Positions 26,001 to 38,900 of a stretch of DNA of 64,000 nt are shown in pieces. Below the pieces are notes generated by a model that was not told the origin of the DNA, searched no databases, and saw only the letters and a list, made by a program, of their open reading frames with translations. Origin of the DNA: Lingula anatina (lineage: Eukaryota; Brachiopoda; Lingulata; Lingulida; Lingulidae); the NCBI RefSeq assembly GCF_001039355.2, contig NW_019773714.1, positions 154,651 to 218,650 of the forward strand. The letters are read 5' to 3'. The translations under genes and the position numbers were made by a program. Each line of letters opens with the position of its first letter. Within the stretch, counting starts at the first letter, position 1.

Positions 26001-26908
26001 GCATACCTTTTAACTAGTAGCCAATGGTAAATGCTTCTCTGTCCTGATCCTGTCCCAAACCATAACTCATTTAACTCACATTTTTACTTTTTTATAATTT
26101 TTTATAGTTTTATAATAGGTTAAAGAATGCTAAAATGGCATGCCATTATTTAACAGCAGTAGCCAACGGAAAATGTTTCTGTATCCCCCTAAACCAAGAC
26201 TTTCACAGACCAGTGGAATGAAACTGAAGGACACTGCTATCATTTTAATTGCTACCAAAACCACAAAACCATACTTTGTTTAATCTAGTTACACATGTGC
26301 CTGAAACTCAAAAGTTTGAAAAAGTAAGTTGGCTTTATGCAGTAAAATGCACTTGTATGAGTAACTAAAAGTGATAAATCTTTAAAAGATACTTTAAAAA
26401 TAAGAATTAATGTGGTATTGCAAAAATGCTAAAAAGTGACCATCATGTTACTGTCATGCTGGCATCTCAGTGGGGAAAGCAATGTCTACCACCGACATCT
26501 CCAGCTGGCTTTTGTAAAAAAACGTATGGCTAATCGGGAGAAATATCTAATTGCATGGACGTCCTTGTGTCAAGCTGTGCAATGCATTTTTTTCGTGTCA
26601 TATTTTAAAAAAAACATTATCCAAGGACCTACCCCTAAAAGCATTAAATTACCTGACCCCATTTTTATCATGATAAGTTTTGTCAAAGTCAAGAATTCCA
26701 ACCTCTGTATGACTCATGTCAAATTTAAAAAAAATCAAATTGAACATACATATAATTGCACTTATATATTAATATTTATATAATAATATTTAATATAATA
26801 ATATTTCCTTTTTCAATTTTACTGAAAAACTAATGATTTTAAGCCACTACAGAAACCAAAAATACAAAATATGCCATCTTGCTCTTTTCTTGCCTCTCAC
26901 TATCTCTA

Positions 26909-26957
<49 letters not shown>

Positions 26958-29900
26958 TGAACAAGCAAATGCAAAACACATATAAACACACACACACACA
27001 CACCATTTGGTACAAAAGACGTTGCATACGTTTACTCAAATCAGATGGCGGCTGAGGAGCTTGACGTTTGGGCTGAGGAGGAATCTGCTGGTTCTCTGAT
27101 GCCACATTCTTACGATGCTGGACCAACTTTCTGGAAAAAAGTTAACGATCAATTAACAAACCTTAAAATGGTCCAACCACTTTTTGAGTTATGTTGATGA
27201 CAGACAAACAAACAGACAAACAGGGGTGAAAACATAACCTCCTTGGCAGAGGTAATAAGGAAGACATTTTTTTCAACAGCACCTACAGCCCTGTTTTAGG
27301 TGATGGTGTCCAGTGAATGTTTCTTCAAAATGAATAAAAAACTCACTGTAGGTTCTCTCTCTGCTCATGGGTGTATTTCCCTCCAGAGCATGTGGCTGAG
27401 AAATGAATTGCCTCAATGGCACGGTCTATTGACTTCAAGACATCACTGATTGGGCTGGTCTAAAAAATAAAAAAATATATTCAAATCTTAATTCCTTAAA
27501 AAAATAATTATCACTTAATATCATGACATGCAATGATAGAAATTCAAACAATAAGTTATTATACATTCTGTTATTGGTATAATATGAACTTACTGTTTGA
27601 ATTACATTATCATGTGAATAATTATTATAATCAATTATTAATCACTTTAGTCACATCATGTGGAATATTGACAAAAATTCAAGATATAAAGTCAAATGGG
27701 ATGAGTTGTCTAAATAAATATCAAAATGAATAATTGCCATGAAAAATAAATTTCATTAAATAACAAGAATTATAAAATACATCAGTGTGGTGAATAGTTG
27801 TTTTATTTTCAATTGAAAGCAACAATTTATTGACAGGTATAACAGTTTTCTAACATTTTAATTTCTGTTTAATTTTTAAATCTTATTTAAGACTGGTCAT
27901 AATACATGACCTTGAATAAGATTTTTCCTCATTTTTTTCTTTTTTGGTTGTGCTCATCACAAAATTAATTGCCAAAGCAACCATGTTTGCCTAAATGCTA
28001 CATCTAATCAATCTCTTACATTCTACAGTGGCCAAAGTTTTTTTTTTTTTTTTTTTTTAATGAGCGGTAAACAAAGTTCAGGAACATGTTTAAAGATAAC
28101 TTTGCGCCTGATACAACTGGTCTCTACCAGGAACTTTAAGTGACATGCCGTTTTGCCTCAGAGTATTGCCCAAAATTCAAAGCTCATGCTTGCATGACAT
28201 ACCACACCAAAGACGCCCACAATTCAAAATTATGTAAAGTCTTATTGGTTTTTCCACAACTTGTGCATACAATTTTAATGTGGCCAAAGTCATTTAAACT
28301 ATTTCGCACTGACATGAGAATCACCCCAGACTGAGAACACTGATTATATATATTCTATAATGTGTTCTCCGGCTTCAATAATGATGCCTGTGTCACGCAC
28401 TTCTAATAGGACCATATGGAAGATAAGTTGCCAGTACTTAAACTTTTTATGGTGCATCAGCACCAAATTTTGCAGCAAACGATCTTTCTTTATCCCCACA
28501 GTGGTCGGATTATTTTATTTCCTGCTCTCTACTCCGATAACACATTTTATCTTAAACCACGTTCCCATATCTAGATTGATGTAACAGGATCGACCCAACT
28601 CCAAGGGGTTTCTCGCTAACTTGCATTCAGCCAAAGTGGCTAAGATGTCTGGCATACCTGCTGAAGCTGCTAAATGACAGTTAATTACTCCTAACAGCTT
28701 CAATAGGCATGTCAGGCATCAGAGCCGCTTAAGCTGAATGCAATTTAGCAAGAAACTTCTTGGAGATGGGTGATTCTGCTAGATCGATCTAGGTATGGGA
28801 ATGGAGTCGTATACAGCATCAACATATCACTTTTTTATTTTCTCCTTTAAATACATGAAAAAAAAGATCAATGGAAAGATTTGTTCACTCGTCTTTTATC
28901 TACCAGACAGGGATGTTACACATGAAGAAACTGAACAAAGGGCCTTTTTTCTTGAATGTATACACATACAAATCAATTACAGAAATTGGATTATTAAATT
29001 GCATCTTCACATGTTGAAGGCACTTTCCTTGTATAATTTATATAGTACATGAATTCTGAGATAAAAACTCTTTAATACCTATGTCTGAAATTTTTTATTT
29101 ATTTAATTTTATTATTATATTTTATTATTTTTTTTTTCGGGGGGATACAATCAGGCTTAGTAACAAAACCTGACTGGCAGCTTTACACTTAAAGATCTAA
29201 GCATATTTTGAGAAGTCAGTGACCAAAGTTAAGAATGCTAAGACTCCGCCACCACATGGACAGTCATGCATAAAGCACATTAAATTTACCTGCCAGTACA
29301 CGTAACAGTTTTTGTCAGTGATTTTGTTTCATAATATCTGACAGTACCTGGTCGTAAAAGGTATCATTAAAACATTTTTAAAACGGGTGGGTTCAAAAAG
29401 CAGTTTTAGTCAGTAATTTATTTCAAATTATCTTTCAGTGCCTGGTACCATATTATGCAAAGCATTGTAATTCCAAAGTTGCTTATATGTCATTAAGTAA
29501 AATTAAAAGTTTAAAGTTGGAAGTGAAAAAGTATCTCTATACATTTTGTAGTTGTTAGGATTTATCAATTTCTTTGTTCCAAACAAAGGCATCCTACTCT
29601 CTATCATTACTCATCTATTTTTACTGCCTTAAATTATTGTATGCTTCATTATTCCATAATTCCTGCTTTATTTAACATTTTCATCCTGAATAGCAGTTTT
29701 AGACCTTGCGGCACAACTTTACAGAATAATGTTTCTGTTGCATGCACAACTGAGTAAAAAGAAACAAACAAAAAAAAAATCCAGTTTTCTTTAGACACAG
29801 ATCGAAAAAAAAGTCAAAATTTCATTTTCTTTCCAAAATGCAAGGCAAAACAAAATGCAACATGGGATTATGTAGTGGGTACAGTACTAGGTAGTTGTTT

Positions 29901-32900
29901 ATTCAGGTTAAATGTGGCTCTAAATCCCTGACAAAAGTCATCAACATTAAAATCATATTAAGAGTCTAATACACGAGGTGGTTGATTAGAAGGAGTGCAG
30001 ATTAAAGACAACAGTGGCATTAATGTCCAATTTCATGCTATTTTTAACTCTTTGCATTGACACATTGCACATTGTTTCCAAGCTACATAATGCTCTCTCT
30101 CTCTCTCTCCCTCCCTCTTTCTCTCTCTCAGAACTTCTGCAATTTGACAAAATAGACAAAGAAACCCATTTATAACAAACACAAAAAATTTGTAATAATA
30201 TATTCTATACCATATTATTATTAAGTAAAACATAACAAGCAGTTAAATCTTGGAAGAATGAAACTTATTTCATCCAAAGTTAAATATAACAATGGATCTC
30301 TCACAAGTGTTGCTTATAAACACACAAAAATAAAGTGGAAGATGTTATTGGTCCCCTTCATCTGAAAAAATATGAGAAAGGAAAAAAAAACTTTAAAATT
30401 TGAAAAATAATTAGCAAAAATTAAACAACCAAGTACCGCAAACCAAAGGTATGGCTATACATATAGATAAAATATATAATCATGATTTAAAAAAAGGTAT
30501 GTTCAACACTGTATGATGAGCAGAAACTGTTTTTAACTAGACTAAGACTGTGTTCAGATACACCCATCATACTAGCTGGATCAATCCAACTCTGTGGGGG
30601 ATTCTTGTTAAAGTGCATTCAGTGTAATGAGCTTAATTGTCTGACACCCAGGCTGGGTCCTAAACCTAGGGTCTTAAGTGATTTTTAAGTGAACATCAGT
30701 CATTCTGAGCAGTTAGCAAATGAAACTGTTTATAATTCAACAGTGAAGCTCCAACTGCGTTTAAAATGTAGATAACATAACTAAACAATAATACATCAAT
30801 CAAAATTAAATAAGAGATAGTTTATAGTGTATAGGTTTTAATAAGTACTTAACCACAGCTACTGCCATGATGCTGTTTTGATTAACAATTAAGTTTTCAG
30901 CTTCTATCAAACTGTAAACTTGAAGGCAAACAACAAGCCAATGCTTCTTTGTATTTCCAATACATACACAACAAATGACTGATCATGACCTTACTTCCAT
31001 TTACTGATTTTACCAACAAAAGACACTGTTTGACTCAGGTCAGATTTATGTAAACAATTATGTTCATATGGCATTCTTTAATAACCAAAACTATGCAATA
31101 AATGGAAAATGTTTTAATGTGTTCGTGTACCCAAACCAACCATATATAAATAATATTATAAAATACATGTGTACTTATACCTATAAAGTGACTTAATTAC
31201 AGAAAAAAAAAACCTGGATAATAAATGAATATATCATTTATGTCAAATGTTGGTCATGATTTTTATATAGTTTTTGTGCATAATTTATGAATTTTCTTTG
31301 AATCAAATTCAGAAATGAACTGACCACGGGAGCAACTTCAAGGGAAAAACATGAAAATGTAGTTTCTCAAATAAGTGAAAACCACATATAATCAACAAAA
31401 TTAGAACTCTTCAAAAAAAAAATAATAATACAAATAAAGCTGATAATTTTACAAAGAGGAAGAAAAAGGACAATTTTGCAAGATAGTCAATTTGACTATT
31501 ACATTCGAGTTTGACAGGGAGCATCATTTTGGTCTTGTCTCCTATCTCCTGTTTCCACTGACAGAGCCATATCATAAGCATCCTGCAAGGACATAAAAAC
31601 ATTACTTGGAGGAAAAGTATCAAAAAAGTTACCATTCTGCAGAGTCAGATAAACTTCCTCAGTGCACCCTGCCATAAAAACTGTAATCCCCAAACTTTTA
31701 TACTCATTGTAAAGCAGACGTAAACACTTTATACCAGCAGAATCAATGAAGACGATGCGAGCACAATCAATGATCAACACAAACTGATTTATACTCTCAG
31801 TAGAACTTGATACTGAAGTCAGAATACCATCTTCCTTCTGTGCAGAATCAACATCTCCTTTTCCATCCACTTCATCCTCTTTACCATTTGCCACTGGACT
31901 TCCATTCACTTCTTTCATTTCTCTTTCTACATCACCATCAGTCTTTTCCTCCTCTGGCTTGCCAACCAATTTGAACAGTTTGTCTTTGAAAAGCTCCACG
32001 TTGGCAAAATAAAGTGCTGACTGAAACTGGAATATCTTAATGCTGGAACTGGACAGGTCTTTGATCTCTGGATAATGCTGAGCGCTCACAAAATTATCCA
32101 TACCATCTGTTTTTGTTAGAGTGAACCCTTTAGCAAACTGGGTCCTGATAACAACTGTGATGAACGAGAATCCCAAACCAATGCCCAGACCCATGCTGAT
32201 ATCCAAGACGACAACAGCCAGCCATGTGACTAACCATATGAAGAAATCACAGGCGCTGACTCTCCAAAGTGCTGGTAAGTGTTCAAACTGCATTAATAAT
32301 TTCTGCATCGCTGCAACAATGATAGAAGCTAGGACGCACTTTGGAACCGACACCAACAGAGGACTGATCGCCATGATAACGATGAAAACCAATATGGCTG
32401 ATACTACGCTATGCACCATCGTTTTTCCACCTGTGGAATCGTGAAGCATGCAGCGTGGAGGAGCGACAGCACTAACAAAACATCTGAAGAAAGAGCTAAT
32501 TCCATTGGACAACCCATAAGCCAAAAGTTCCTGGTTGTTGTCCAGTTGGTAGTGGTACTTTACTGTGAAAACTTTTGCCATGGAAATCGAAATTGCAAAT
32601 CCAACGATTGCGAGAACCAGACTTTCAACAGCAAAGTTCCCAGCATGCTCTAGGGGTGGAACTCTGGGAGGCGGAAAACCCTGTGGTACTGACCCTATCA
32701 CTGCCACTCCAAAATTAGCATTCAAGTTTGCAAAATGACTGACTAGAGTCATAATGATCATTATAATCAAGTCAATTGGAATAGGAACTTTCAGTTTGTG
32801 GGAAAAACGCTGGTTGATGCAAATCTTCACAGATATGATAACTATAATGCACAAAGCTGATATGACTAGGCTAAGAATGTTAGTTTTAGCAATATTCTTA

Positions 32901-35900
32901 AAAACCTCAACATAGGTCAAAATCAACATGAAAGGGCCGGAGAAACCTTTGATCTTTAACCCAAGCATGGTTTTAACCTGGCTGGTGGTGATGTGGAAAG
33001 CAGCCCCAGTGGTGAAACCACCAACAAATGCGTCTGAGAGATAAGTGGTGACAAAACCCAGGCGAAATATCCCCATGCCAACCTGTATGATCCCGCAGAG
33101 CAAGGTCAAAGCCATTGCAATGCCAACCTTGACCTCCAAAATTTCATCGTCCATAGTGCCTCCATCTACAGTTGCATTCAAAGACAAGTTACTATCCAGA
33201 GTCATGGGGTCGATGAACTTCGGATACTCTCTGTCCACAACCTCTGCCACCAGTATTGCCGTCAGTGCCATGGTTCCGAAGGAAATGTGACGCGAAGTCC
33301 CAAAGATGAAATACAGTAGCACTGGGAAGAAAGAAGAATACAGTCCATGGATGGGTTGCAAGGAGGCCAGCAGTCCAAATCCCATTCCTTGGGCAATGTG
33401 TAGAACCCCGACAGACAAGCCAGATACGATATCTCCAACAAGGTACTCCCTTATCTTATAGGTTCGGAGGACATTCAAGAATGGAAACAGCGTAAAGAGT
33501 ACCTTCAAAACACAGTCTTTGGACCCTGTACAGTTTTTGGCAATTTTTTTCTTAATCTCAGTCTTAGCAGAAAAAGTCGGAAACTCGGGTTGGTGCTGCT
33601 GGTGAAAAGCCTCCATGGTCAAGATCTCATGGGTACCATGTCCATGTGGTGTCACCCCATTATTAAAGTGACCATTACCTTGGCCACTGGTAGACCCCAT
33701 TTTAACAGGTGTAGAATCTTTGTCGTTTTGGACTTCTTTCCTTTCCAACTCTTCGGTCGTTAATAAGGGCATACTGCTTTGTTTGTCTAAATCACCAAAC
33801 CTTGGCAACCAAGGTTGGGACCCACTGTGGGCAGTTTTCTTCATCGTGAGTGTCACGTAGTCCCTCAAATAGATCTAAAGGAGCAGTAACCTAGAAAAAA
33901 TATTTATTGAACATTATTGCATTTTATTTTTTGTTTAACTGAGCGAAAAAGAACATCAGACACCTGATTCGGATTTGTGAGTAGAAAGCAGAAACATGTT
34001 TACTTGACGTGACTTTCAAATTACCTTGAGAAGTTGAGAGCTACATTTCAGAGTGTTCTCAAGAGAGCTTAATTGTTAACTCCTTACCATATGACCCTCT
34101 TTTTATGAAACCATGTACCTAAAATAGTTAACTTTGACAAGCCAAATCTTTCTTCAAAAAGCAGGGCATTTTTGAAAGGATGAGGGGAAGAATACTTCTT
34201 AATTGTATTTTTTTATTTTTTCACTCATCATTTATATTCTATTTTATCTTAAATTGAAAAAAATATCTCCACTTACTTGAAAAAAAAAAGTTTCACATTT
34301 AATGAAAAAAAAATCAATTATTTATTCATGTCGAGGGTAACAGACACATTTTACATTGAATTGCTTTAAATTTTGTACCCGATGTGAAGCAAGGTTGTTC
34401 ACACCTAGTAAATAAGTAAAAGCACCTTAATTGCTATACATGAATATGCAATTGGGAACCAAAATGAAAACAAGCTGAATGCAAGTATCACCTGTGTCCA
34501 AACCATTTAGCTCTTTTCAAATTTCTGAATTTGTGTCAAGAGTAATTCTTTAACTGCAAGAAAATCTTGAATTTTCAGTGATTGCTAAGGAACATGTGAA
34601 GAACTGAGACTTGTTATCTCACTTTCTGTTCTGGTATAAAATGTGAAGAACCTCAATTTTAATTTGCACCATTTTTGCACTGGCTCTAATATTTCATTTC
34701 TTTCATTCTTTATTATTATTTTTATTTTTATTTTTTTTTTTACTTTCTATTTTTTATGCATTTATTTTAATTTCTTTATTTATTATTATTATTATTTGTT
34801 CAGAATCATTATCTATTTCTTCCCTTCCTAGGGTAGTGCTAGTATTTTTTTTTCACTTAGCCAAACCAACACTTTTTTGTCAATTTGTTATCCAAATCAG
34901 TGTTGAAATGGTTTTAATTTGACTAAAATTAGTCAAATCAAGCCCTTTTATTTAGCCAATTAAAGTCAATTTTAGCATTTGGCTAAATTGGGGAGTGTTA
35001 GTGCTACCCCAGCCAATAAAGATCACTATCTCAGACATTATAAGTGTGCAGTTAACTTTGAAAAATCTATGGTTATTTCAGCTTCAAAAATTGTATTACT
35101 AGTATGTTCTATTGCTCAAATATTTCCTTAAATCTGACTAAATCAAAAATAATACTTATACACATCAGTAATCCTAAGGCCCTCGAGATCTAGTGTCCCC
35201 CTCAATTAGTAAAGACTGTATCTATGTATCTATAATGCCTATTATAATTAATAGTATCATACTGACGTCAATTTAGGGAGTTGTAGAAGTTTATGGCCCA
35301 AATTCATGTAGTGTAACAGTTCCACAATATCAATTTTTAACTAACTGGCACACATAAAATTAAACAGCCCATTGTGCGTGACCTGTTGTCCTATCAACAG
35401 GAAAAAAAAAGCCTTGCTGGAATATTCCATGCCCCAGAAGGAATGATGTGAGAGTAAAGAGGACAACTTGACACATGACATATGATAATGTCAATCTTAA
35501 ATAGTATTATTTCATTTACTATTCTACAACAGTCCTCTGCCCATCTCCTCTATCCACTCTCAAATCACTCCACAGTCTTAATTCTTACGTTACAGATGAG
35601 TTTAAATACTATTGCCAGCATAAATTGGTTTTAAATGCACTCGACCACATAAACTCTACAAATAATTGCAATTATGCAAATGAACCCTGCTGTACTTCAA
35701 ATTTAACATAAATTATGCTTGATTTAAAGCAGTTAACTCTTATCTTTATAAACATGACTATTATGTTAAGTAATGCCAGTATCAATTTATACTATTTCTA
35801 TTGTGTCAGGAATGTAACTATACCCATCCATATTTCAATACTGTCTGTCCCTTAGGGAGAAAAGCATGCAAAAATTTGTCAACATAATTATATGTGCCAA

Positions 35901-38900
35901 CATACTGCACCCCATTCATCAAATAATGAGTCCAACACAGAGAAAACATACAAGTTACTGTAACAATCAACATATCTACCGGCATTAATTATTGTACAAA
36001 ATAAACATATGCTATCAATGTATTCTTACATGAACGACAATTACTGTACTTCACCTCCAAATAAGTCTTCCTAATGTTATACACTGTGTCAGGCACGTTC
36101 CATATGCCAATCTGCTAGCTAGCACTATACAAATGCTGTAAACGTTTATAACGACCCCACCACTGCGGAGGAGACATGCTTCCACTTTCTCTGTACATGT
36201 GTCAACTTTCGTCCACACATGCCCTATCGTAATGTAAACATATCCAGTTTGAGGGGCAGACAATTATATAAATAAACCAATTCCCTGAGCTGATAACCTG
36301 ATTACTATATGACCTAAGAAAATAAACCTGGGTTTAATGTACTAGCTGCACTATGACGATGGTGGCCCAGTTTTTTTTTTTTTTTTTTTAATACCAAGAA
36401 ATACATTCACAATATAATCCACGGCTAATATGATGTGCACATTTCTGCCTCAGATACTGGTATTCATACTCAATTCCCTATAGTGTATTCTGTCAAGCCA
36501 CACCTGTAGAAACATATTGTATTACATAGATGTCTCTTCATCAGGGCAGAAATTTATGTGGAGTTTAGTTTAACAAACTCACTGTACATGTAATTATCAA
36601 ATTATACCAATCCATAAGCAGTGAAGTTCTTTTATTTCTTTTATGGAGAATTTTTAGATACTTGGTTATATTTGCTAGCTCTGCAAATAATAAAATGTTC
36701 AACGACTGACAGTCTATTGCCAGTCTTTTTTTTTTTCTTTTTTTTTTTTTTTTTTGAGAGCAACTATCATTTCTTCAATTTTTTTTACTCAAAATTGTGC
36801 AAGAAAAAGTCTATATCTAACTATTATCAATATTATGAAATGTGATATGGTTTATACAACATCAGGCCAACAATAAATCATGAAAATCAACAGATCGGAA
36901 TAATCCCAACAGATAGGCTTACACTTGATGATTATCTCCAATCAGCTGCATAAAAAGGAAACATCGATCATTAGCCAAATAAAATTGACTTTAATTCTGA
37001 AATTTTGGGGAGGTATCATTTTTTTATCATTTATTCATCTATCTATAAGATTTTATATTTGCACTCACTCACTAGTATATATTTATCTATTTATTTACCT
37101 CATCATATATCCAATTATCTAGTATTGGTAACTGTAATAAAGAATGTGTGTAAGAATAAAATTAATGTATCTCTGACAGAAACTTTATTTTTATCAAATA
37201 ATTAAAAATTCTACAAAAAAAAAAAAAAAATCCTGACCTAGTTATAAAATTAAGTCATCTGCCCAAAGCAAAAATAAACCACCCTGAATAAACCTATCAA
37301 GTGGAAGAATCCCTGTAACTTAAGCAATAATGACTAGATGATTTAATTGAACAATGCATTAAGCACCTTTTAAGGAATACCAAGAATTCAATAGCGAAAC
37401 AAGAATTGGCTCATATAATTGGATTCTTTTGAAACAAAATGGTCCAGGATATAAACTGACAAAGTTATTAAAAGTCAAGGCTGCCTATTTTGTACCAGGT
37501 AACTCCATTAACCTTAACATAAGTATTAACAGGAAAGTATTACAGTACTGTCTTGTAATGCATCACTGCCCGTATGTGACACACATATTTGTAGGCTATC
37601 AAAAGGATTCGACTTCAGAATAGAAAACAGTTAACTTCACGAGGTATATACCTAAAACATCTCTTGTTTGAATTAAAAATATCTATAACTGTCCAGACCC
37701 AAAAATATATCTATGCATGTGTAGTTATCAAAACTTCCAGACAGTCACAAGTTCCTCTATTGTTGTTTTTATTTTTTTTTTCTTTTACTACACCAAGCTC
37801 TTGATACATGAGATGGCTTTATTTCTTTATGGATGAAAAGCATGAACTCTACAGACTATATGAAGTGACATCTATTGTAAAACTCGTCAGCATGTTCATA
37901 CGCATGCATGACCAGCTGTTAACCCTCTCCTTTATTTGAACCGCTACACCGCCACCTCCAACCCCCAAAATCTGCAGGAATACTTCCACACCTTAATTTT
38001 CTCAAACTTTATCACACCTCATCCCAAACATATACAAGTGCATACTTTTGAAAAGTCAATCACCTTTGGTAACTTACTATACGGTACATACCAGTACACT
38101 GGATTGAGCCACCAAGCTAGGGCCCAGACAATTAAATTCCCATTTAATGTATTCTAAATTACTCAAATGCACATTACACCTAAAACTGACTTGGTCTGCT
38201 TTCTAAACTATCCCCCCTTACTTACCCCCTTTGCTAATTGTTGCACCCACTTATTTTTCTACCCCTACCCTGGTTCCCTTACCTGTCAATTCTATGCACT
38301 TGCCAATATGTCACCCAAATCTCAAATTTTTGGCTACACGCAAACTCTCTATTGTGCCATATACATTTAAATAAATCACTCTGTTGCTCTTCTCCCCATC
38401 CAAATACAGCTCTCTAACCTCACTAGAATGGGACCAAATAAAAAAAAATTCAACACCAGGTCCATTCTTCTATTACCTATATAGTCTCACTTGGCCTTCT
38501 TAACCTTCCTGGCATAAATTCTCAAATGGTAGCTAGAACTGTCTTCAACTGAAGTGAATATAAATGAACTTTGCATAATGGTCATAACTGACACTTACCC
38601 TTCATTCAGACACGTATCAGTTTTAACAAATAAACTAAAACTGCATTCCAAAAGTCGACAGCAACAAAGAAAGGTGCTCCATTTTTAATTTTAGGATGAG
38701 GTAACAATTGCTCTGATATAAGAATGGGAGGAGACTGAGTGCAATAAGGTAGGATATCAGGATATCACACAGCACGTACTGTAATGGGTCAGTCTTAGGT
38801 CAGTCTTGGGTCAATGTTGGGTCAGTCTTACAAATTATCTGATTTAATACACAAGCATGAATTTCTTTCCATATACAGTAATCACCCCATCTTTTGAATG

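Larger units (their letters stand above)
27460..31498. other. NCKIPSD intron 1, part downstream of SLC26 (-)
   Basis: AT-rich DNA between NCKIPSD exon 2 and the minus-strand SLC26 stop. It contains poly-T at 28040-28059, two MITE-related elements (annotated), a TC-rich run at 30092-30130 and the likely SLC26 3' UTR. No other gene was seen. Confidence 0.5.
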
